Notes under the pieces: model-generated
The model's input: only the letters and a program-made list of their open reading frames with translations
The model's database searches: none
What the model was told of the DNA's origin: nothing
Made by a program: the position numbers and the translations under genes
NCBI GenBank assembly: GCA_947458455.1
Contig: CANGYJ010000005.1
Location: 124,001 to 188,000, forward strand
Reading direction: 5' to 3'
Origin: Verrucomicrobiaceae bacterium
GTDB taxonomy: Bacteria; Verrucomicrobiota; Verrucomicrobiia; Verrucomicrobiales; Verrucomicrobiaceae
DNA: 64,000 nt
Shown here: positions 59,391 to 64,000 of the stretch, piece after piece
Layout of the letters: each line of letters begins with the position of its first letter
Numbering within the stretch: position 1 is the stretch's first letter

Positions 59391-62123
59391 TCACCTCGCC
59401 TCCCACGCGGGCGGAAGCTCCTTTGACTCCGGCCCATAGGTCTGCGAAACGACGAAGCCGCTCGCTTGCGAGGTGTAAAAGATGCGACCGTTGCTCACCA
59501 CGGCACCGAGGCATTCGCGGGAGTCGATGGCAGGCCCCGTGGAGACGAGTTTACCGTCTTGGGAGAGGTCGATCATGTCCATGTTCGCGCCGAGGACATA
59601 CGGTTCGCTCATCGTGAAGCGGCAGCAGGCGTAGTTGGTCTGGATGCTGTAGATGACCTTGCCGGTGGCGCTGTCGAAGACGTTGCCTTTGCCGCGCAGG
59701 GCGTTGGAGAACATGAATTTCTCTCCCACGCTCACCACATTGAGCGCGGAGGTCACCGCATCGCTGGTCCAGACGAGTTTGCCAGTGGTGGCATTAAGGC
59801 ACCACACATGGCGGTCTTCGGTGCTGGCGTTCGCCTTGTTGTAGCCGCCGATGAAGAGCTTCCCATCGCGGGCGCTGAGCGTGCACTTTGAGGTGACGTA
59901 GTATTCATTCGTCTGCCACAGCACCTTGCCGCTCGCAGGATCGATGCAGCAGGTAATGCCGTTGTTTTCGACTGGCAGACCTCGGCGGCGCTTCGTCTCG
60001 GCATCGTAGCCGAAGAAGACGCTGTAGTAGAGTTTGCCATCGAGCACGCAGATACCGCAGTCATTGCCACCGCGTCCGAACTCAAAGAAATCCTTCTCCC
60101 ACACCACCTTGCCGGTTTCCAAATCCCAGGCCCAGAGACGCGGATGATGGTTCTTCGGGAAATACGGGTTGTCGTTGGAGTAGATGAAGCTCATCACCTC
60201 GCTGCCATCCGCAGGCACCACGGGCGGCCCGCCAAAGGTGTAAGGCTTCTCACTGCCTTGCGGCGCATAATCGCCACTGCCGCTGGCATAGATCGCCACC
60301 TTGCCTGAAACGACCGGCGGGAACTGCCGGCTCCAGCTCGGACTGCCAGTGAAGGGCGCTTCCCACAGCATGTTTCCCGTCGCTGCATCGAGACAGCGCA
60401 CGAACGACTTCTTCATGCCCGCCTGCGGCACCAGCAGCTTGCCGTCGATGTACAGCGGCGAGGTGAAGCTCAGATAAACCTCTGGAAACCACTTCCGCCA
60501 GAGCAAACGCCCCGTGTCCTGCTCACACGCGATGATCTGGCCCTCCGCCGTGTGCGTGTAAATCCGCCCGCCACCGCAAACCGGCAGATGCTTCACCGTG
60601 CCTTCCAGACGCCGCGCCCAACGCATCCGCAGCGGTGGTTTGAGATCTTGGTTGTTCGAGTTCTGGCCCGCGAAGTTGCCGTAGTTCGTGTACCAGTCGT
60701 ATTGGGAGTCGGCGAGCTTGCCGGTGATGGGGGAGCGGATGGTAGAAAGCGTCTCCGGTCTCGGAGCGGCCATCGGGAGTTGCGGAGGGTTGGAGCTGAA
60801 AGCCAACAGGCGGCCTCCTTCATCGGCCACGAAGAGTCTGCCGTCGGAAATGGCGGCAGGGGCGCTGATGGCACTCGTCTTGATGGTATCACTACCTTTG
60901 ATCGTGCCTGGTTGACCTAATTGACCTTGTTGACCTGATTGAAGATCAATCGCATGCACGCGACCATCTAACCCGCCAACGATCGCATGCCGCTTGGTCA
61001 GCACCGGCGGTGCGATCGCTCCGGCTCCGCTGAGGGTCTTCAGCTCCTTCGTGCTCATGTTGTGCCGAATGAGACCGCGGTCCGTCTCCGGCTTCACGCG
61101 GAACACCTCACTCCCGCGAATCGCCACGGGTGAGAAGCTGAGCAGGCCATCCATGCGGATGTTCGTGTCGGTGCCCGGAACGAAGTCGCCGGTTTTGAGC
61201 ATGCCGCCTTCGAGGCGCATGATGTCCACGCGGCCGGCGTTGTCGCGGCGATGCCATTGGACATAGACGTTGCCATCGTCATCGGCGCTCTGGCCGAAGG
61301 TGGCAGGAAACTCCTTGCCGGACCACTCGGGAATCTCGCCACTGGCTTTGAGCTTCGGAGCGGCACCGGTGTCTTCGAGGAAGAGCGTGCGACCACCGGC
61401 GGGAATGACGACGATGTTGCCTTGGATCAAACAAATGTCCCGCGAGCACACGAAGTGGTCCTTCCACGTCACGCGACCATCGCTGGAGGTCGGCTTGATG
61501 CCGGGTTTGAGCGTGGCGAGCATGCGCTTCTCACAAAACGCGGCCCACGACTCGCCGCTCCAGCGGTTGCCGTCGAAACCGACGACTTCTTTGACGAAAT
61601 CCCATTTCCAGAGCTGCTTGCCCTCAAACGTCATTGCCAGCACCTGCGCCCCGAGCGTGGCGACATACACGCGATCCTTCGCCACCACGGGTGTGCTGAA
61701 AATCGGCTCGCCACAGTCGATCTCGGCCACCACCGCTCCGCTGTCGCGATCCAGTACGTAGTAGATTCCCGCCGTGGTGCCGAAATGGAGCCATTTCCCC
61801 GCGATGGCGGGCGAACTGACGTTGTTGACGTTTTGCTTCCCTCCCTTGCTCTGGAAGCGCCAGACCTCCTGGAGCGTCTTCGCGTCAAAACAGGCCGCGC
61901 AGCCCGATCCATCGACGACATACACCTTGCCACTCGCGACGACCGGCGAGGTATAAATGCCATCCGTCATCGCCACCGCACCTTGCAGGCCGAGTTTCTC
62001 GACATCGAGGTCGATTTGCGCCGCATTGCCACTGTGCGCGGCATTGAACATGAACTGCGGCCAGTCCTCCGCAGAGGCGTTCAGGCTAAAAACGAGGGCG
62101 AGAGGCAGAAACAGGCGCTTCAT
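59391..62123 (-). CDS. Secreted PQQ-type beta-propeller protein
   Basis: 910 residues. Signal peptide MKRLFLPLALVFSLNASA. Repeated propeller blades carry the motifs GKVYVVDGSG, GKLLVPQAG and AWDLETGKVVWEKD, with Trp-docking patterns typical of PQQ-like repeats, in two groups (about 20-420 and 480-900). Two-propeller proteins of this type are common in Planctomycetes and Verrucomicrobia with unknown role; no conserved PQQ catalytic Asp or Cys-Cys pair could be assigned by eye. A short in-frame GGTCAA tandem (60911-60945) lies between the groups. Divergent from ribBA. Confidence 0.88.
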   Translation of the reverse strand: MKRLFLPLALVFSLNASAEDWPQFMFNAAHSGNAAQIDLDVEKLGLQGAVAMTDGIYTSPVVASGKVYVVDGSGCAACFDAKTLQEVWRFQSKGGKQNVNNVSSPAIAGKWLHFGTTAGIYYVLDRDSGAVVAEIDCGEPIFSTPVVAKDRVYVATLGAQVLAMTFEGKQLWKWDFVKEVVGFDGNRWSGESWAAFCEKRMLATLKPGIKPTSSDGRVTWKDHFVCSRDICLIQGNIVVIPAGGRTLFLEDTGAAPKLKASGEIPEWSGKEFPATFGQSADDDGNVYVQWHRRDNAGRVDIMRLEGGMLKTGDFVPGTDTNIRMDGLLSFSPVAIRGSEVFRVKPETDRGLIRHNMSTKELKTLSGAGAIAPPVLTKRHAIVGGLDGRVHAIDLQSGQQGQLGQPGTIKGSDTIKTSAISAPAAISDGRLFVADEGGRLLAFSSNPPQLPMAAPRPETLSTIRSPITGKLADSQYDWYTNYGNFAGQNSNNQDLKPPLRMRWARRLEGTVKHLPVCGGGRIYTHTAEGQIIACEQDTGRLLWRKWFPEVYLSFTSPLYIDGKLLVPQAGMKKSFVRCLDAATGNMLWEAPFTGSPSWSRQFPPVVSGKVAIYASGSGDYAPQGSEKPYTFGGPPVVPADGSEVMSFIYSNDNPYFPKNHHPRLWAWDLETGKVVWEKDFFEFGRGGNDCGICVLDGKLYYSVFFGYDAETKRRRGLPVENNGITCCIDPASGKVLWQTNEYYVTSKCTLSARDGKLFIGGYNKANASTEDRHVWCLNATTGKLVWTSDAVTSALNVVSVGEKFMFSNALRGKGNVFDSATGKVIYSIQTNYACCRFTMSEPYVLGANMDMIDLSQDGKLVSTGPAIDSRECLGAVVSNGRIFYTSQASGFVVSQTYGPESKELPPAWEAR
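60911..60945. repeat. In-frame GGTCAA-type tandem repeat in the PQQ gene
   Basis: On the minus strand ggtcaacaaggtcaattaggtcaacc, three or four 8-9-base units, encoding SGQQGQLGQPG between propeller blades. The unit is unlike the surrounding coding sequence. Confidence 0.7.
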
Positions 62124-62280
62124 GGCTGAGAATACGGACACCCAACAGATTTTTCACGGTTTGAAAGCGCAAGGGCCTATGCCACCTCGTTTCGACGCTT
62201 CTTTCTTGCTGGAAATCCTTTCTCCAGTGGCTAAGGGAGCGTCCCGCTTTTCTCAATGGGCGGTTCTTTCTCATCTCCCC

Positions 62281-63495
62281 ATGCCCCGCTCTTCAAAACA
62301 GGTCTGTGATCCCGTGGAAGCCGTCATCGCTGACATCCGCGCTGGGCGCATGGTGATCGTCACCGACGATGCCGACCGCGAAAACGAGGGCGATCTCATC
62401 TGTGCGGCGGAAAAGATCACGCCGGAGATGGTCACCTTCATGGTCCGCGAAGGCGCGGGCATGCTCTGCGTGGCCGTTTCGACGGAGATCGCTAAGAATT
62501 TGGGCCTCGAAAGCATGGTGCCGCAGAATCGCGAGGCCTTCACCACGGCTTTCACCGTCACCGTCGATGCCGCCAAAGGCATCACCACCGGCATCAGCGC
62601 TGCGGACCGCGCCCGCACCATCTGCCTGCTCGCCGATCCGAAAAGCAGCGCCAAATCCTTCGTCCAGCCGGGTCACATCAATCCGCTGGTCGCCAAGCCC
62701 GGCGGTGTGCTGCGCCGCGCAGGCCACACGGAAGCCGCCACGGATCTGGCCCGTCTCGCCGGACTTCGCGAAGCCGGTGTGCTCATCGAAATCATGAATG
62801 CCGATGGCACCATGGCCCGGCTGCCGGATCTGCTGAAGTTCGCCAAGAAGCACAAACTCAAGATTTGCAGCATCGCCGATCTCATCGCCTACCGCCGCAA
62901 GAGTGAAAAGCTCGTCGAGCGCATCGAAGTCGTCGATATGCCCACGGATTACGGCGAGTTCAAACTGCACCTCTACAAGAGCCATCTCGACGGGATTCAT
63001 CATGTGGCCCTCGTGAAAGGCGACATCAAAGCTAGCGAGCCCACGCTCGTCCGCGTGCATAGCGAGTGCCTCACTGGCGACATCTTTGCCTCACGCCGTT
63101 GTGATTGCGGCAGCCAGCTTCATGCCGCGATGCAGCACATCGAAAAGGCCGGCAAGGGCGTCATCATCTACATGCGCGGCCACGAAGGCCGAGGCATCGG
63201 CCTCCACGGTAAAATCATGGCCTACAAGCTCCAGGAGCAAGGCCTCGACACCGTCGAAGCCAATCTCAAGCTCGGCTTCCCGATGGATCTGCGTGATTAC
63301 GGCATCGGTGCCCAGATCATCTACGATCTCGGCGTTCGGAAGATCCGCCTCATGACCAACAACCCGCGCAAGGTAATCGGTCTCGAAGGCCACAAGCTGC
63401 AAATCACCGAGCAGGTGCCCGTCAAATCCCAACCCAAGCCCGAAAACGCCCGCTACCTCGAAACCAAGAAGAAGAAGATGGGGCATAAATTGTGA
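62281..63495 (+). CDS. ribBA: Bifunctional 3,4-dihydroxy-2-butanone-4-phosphate synthase / GTP cyclohydrolase II
   Basis: 404 residues. RibB part (1 to about 205) has RENEGDL (33-39) and VREGAGMLCVAVS, and makes the four-carbon unit of riboflavin. RibA part (about 210-404) has zinc Cys263, Cys274 and Cys276 (SECLTGDIFASRRCDCG) and MRGHEGRGIGL, and opens GTP. ATG 62281 gives the usual start; an in-frame ATG at 62122 would add 53 atypical residues. No FMN riboswitch is seen in the leader. Its stop codon region is the first part of a dispersed repeat. ribH follows at 63630. Confidence 0.95.
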   Translation: MPRSSKQVCDPVEAVIADIRAGRMVIVTDDADRENEGDLICAAEKITPEMVTFMVREGAGMLCVAVSTEIAKNLGLESMVPQNREAFTTAFTVTVDAAKGITTGISAADRARTICLLADPKSSAKSFVQPGHINPLVAKPGGVLRRAGHTEAATDLARLAGLREAGVLIEIMNADGTMARLPDLLKFAKKHKLKICSIADLIAYRRKSEKLVERIEVVDMPTDYGEFKLHLYKSHLDGIHHVALVKGDIKASEPTLVRVHSECLTGDIFASRRCDCGSQLHAAMQHIEKAGKGVIIYMRGHEGRGIGLHGKIMAYKLQEQGLDTVEANLKLGFPMDLRDYGIGAQIIYDLGVRKIRLMTNNPRKVIGLEGHKLQITEQVPVKSQPKPENARYLETKKKKMGHKL

Positions 63496-63625
63496 ATGAC
63501 GAAACCAGAATGAGGAATGACGAATGAAATCCCAAACCCCAATCATCTCGTGAGCCATCGCTTCCTGTTCGTCATTCGTGCTTCTGCATTCTTTCGTCAT
63601 TCCTCATTCTAAATTCGTCATTTCC
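63494..63625. repeat. Dispersed GACGAAACCAGAATGA repeat, copy 5
   Basis: gaatgacgaaaccagaatga at the left, inverted units ttcgtcattc and tcgtcattcctcattct at the right. It fills the ribBA-ribH gap and starts at the ribBA stop codon. Confidence 0.85.
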
Positions 63626-63629
63626 CCTC

Positions 63630-64000
63630 ATGTCCCAATTCGCCCCCGCTCGACCCCGCCCGCTTGAAGACCCGGTATCCATTACCGTCGTCGCCAGCAT
63701 GTACAACAACCAGTTCGTTCAGGGACTCGTGAATGCCGTCGCGGCAGAACTGGAGGACCTCGCGCCGCAGGCCACGGTGGATGTGTATCGCGTGCCGGGA
63801 GCCTTTGAGATCCCCGTCACGACGGAGCTCGTGCTGCGCAATTCGAAGCCGGATGGCATCATCGCCCTCGGGGTGATCATCCGTGGAAGCACGCAGCATG
63901 CGGACCTCGTAGGCAGCAGCGTCACGCAGGCCGTGCAGGACATGGCGGTGAGGCATTGCACGCCCATCGTGCATGAGGTGCTGCTCGTGGATGATGCCGA
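63630..64000 (+). CDS. ribH: 6,7-dimethyl-8-ribityllumazine synthase (3' end outside window)
   Basis: The window ends about 123 codons in. The visible part starts MSQFAPARPRPLEDPVSITV, then ASMYNNQFVQGL (substrate loop), VPGAFEIPV, ALGVIIRGST(QHAD) with the catalytic His region, and CTPIVHEVLLVDD where other enzymes have a P-V-x-x-G-V-L-T stretch. It condenses the ribBA-derived butanone phosphate with the pyrimidine to make lumazine, the riboflavin precursor. Same strand and pathway as ribBA, 134 bases downstream, with a dispersed repeat between them. Confidence 0.92.
   Translation, partial: MSQFAPARPRPLEDPVSITVVASMYNNQFVQGLVNAVAAELEDLAPQATVDVYRVPGAFEIPVTTELVLRNSKPDGIIALGVIIRGSTQHADLVGSSVTQAVQDMAVRHCTPIVHEVLLVDDA

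Noticed and set aside
62122..62280. Upstream ATG and possible FMN riboswitch for ribBA
   Set aside because: The added 53 residues are not RibB-like, and I could not find the conserved RFN core (aggatcattcagggcaggg-like) in the leader.

Overview
The window looks like a chromosome segment of a Gram-negative member of the Verrucomicrobia, probably near Prosthecobacter or Verrucomicrobium (inference; no rRNA is present to settle it). The evidence is: planctomycete/verrucomicrobial-type secreted proteins with CxxCH haem sites (PSCyt1/DUF1549/DUF1553 at 20080-22422; ThuA plus propeller plus cytochrome at 53497-57708); a PQQ-type propeller (59391-62123); an LpxD gene showing an outer membrane; high GC; and a 14-bp SOS operator matching the TGTTC-N4-GAACA motif I recall being reported for verrucomicrobial LexA.

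Layout. 0-9.1 kb: two coupled amidohydrolases, a secreted PHB-depolymerase-like esterase flanked by a duplicated piece of the amidohydrolase 5' end, a HAD phosphatase, an L,D-transpeptidase lipoprotein, RsgA and an ABC exporter pair. 9.1-24.4 kb: a glycosyltransferase, HflX, an unusual aquaporin, a large LamG-containing secreted protein, a Fic protein lacking the usual catalytic His, Dxs, XseB, a decayed and an intact PSCyt1 gene, HicBA and ThrC. 24.5-35 kb: an M20 peptidase, a sodium:solute symporter, then a two-component pair (regulator 28631-29254, kinase 31903-34089) separated by a repeat-rich islet carrying VapBC and a lipoprotein. 35-41 kb: a DNA-damage-tolerance cassette. 41-48 kb: a surface-polysaccharide cluster (O-antigen-ligase-like protein, AsnB, a double glycosyltransferase, a MurJ-like flippase). 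48-64 kb: a glycosylase-like gene, MgtE, a pseudopilin, a carboxynorspermidine-dehydrogenase-like gene, the large haem protein, LpxD, a possible new toxin-antitoxin-like pair, a PQQ propeller, RibBA and the start of RibH.

Most interesting system. At 35098-40816, on the minus strand, lie a SRAP (HMCES/YedK) abasic-site protein, a 151-residue LexA-like S24 autoprotease that has lost its helix-turn-helix (so UmuD-like), and a 1488-residue protein fusing an apparently active Y-family polymerase to a DnaE2-like C-family polymerase. A perfect TGTTC-N4-GAACA operator sits between -35 and -10 elements just before the UmuD-like gene and overlaps the SRAP stop codon. It resembles a umuDC operon in which UmuC is fused to the C-family polymerase normally encoded separately as dnaE2.

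Second theme. The window is full of short palindromic or tandem repeats of several families. Many lie between genes, but at least ten lie inside coding sequences and keep the frame: three in the polymerase fusion, two in the double glycosyltransferase, two in the haem protein, two in the sensor kinase and one in the PQQ protein. One intergenic element appears to encode the kinase signal peptide. This resembles Rickettsia palindromic elements in behaviour.
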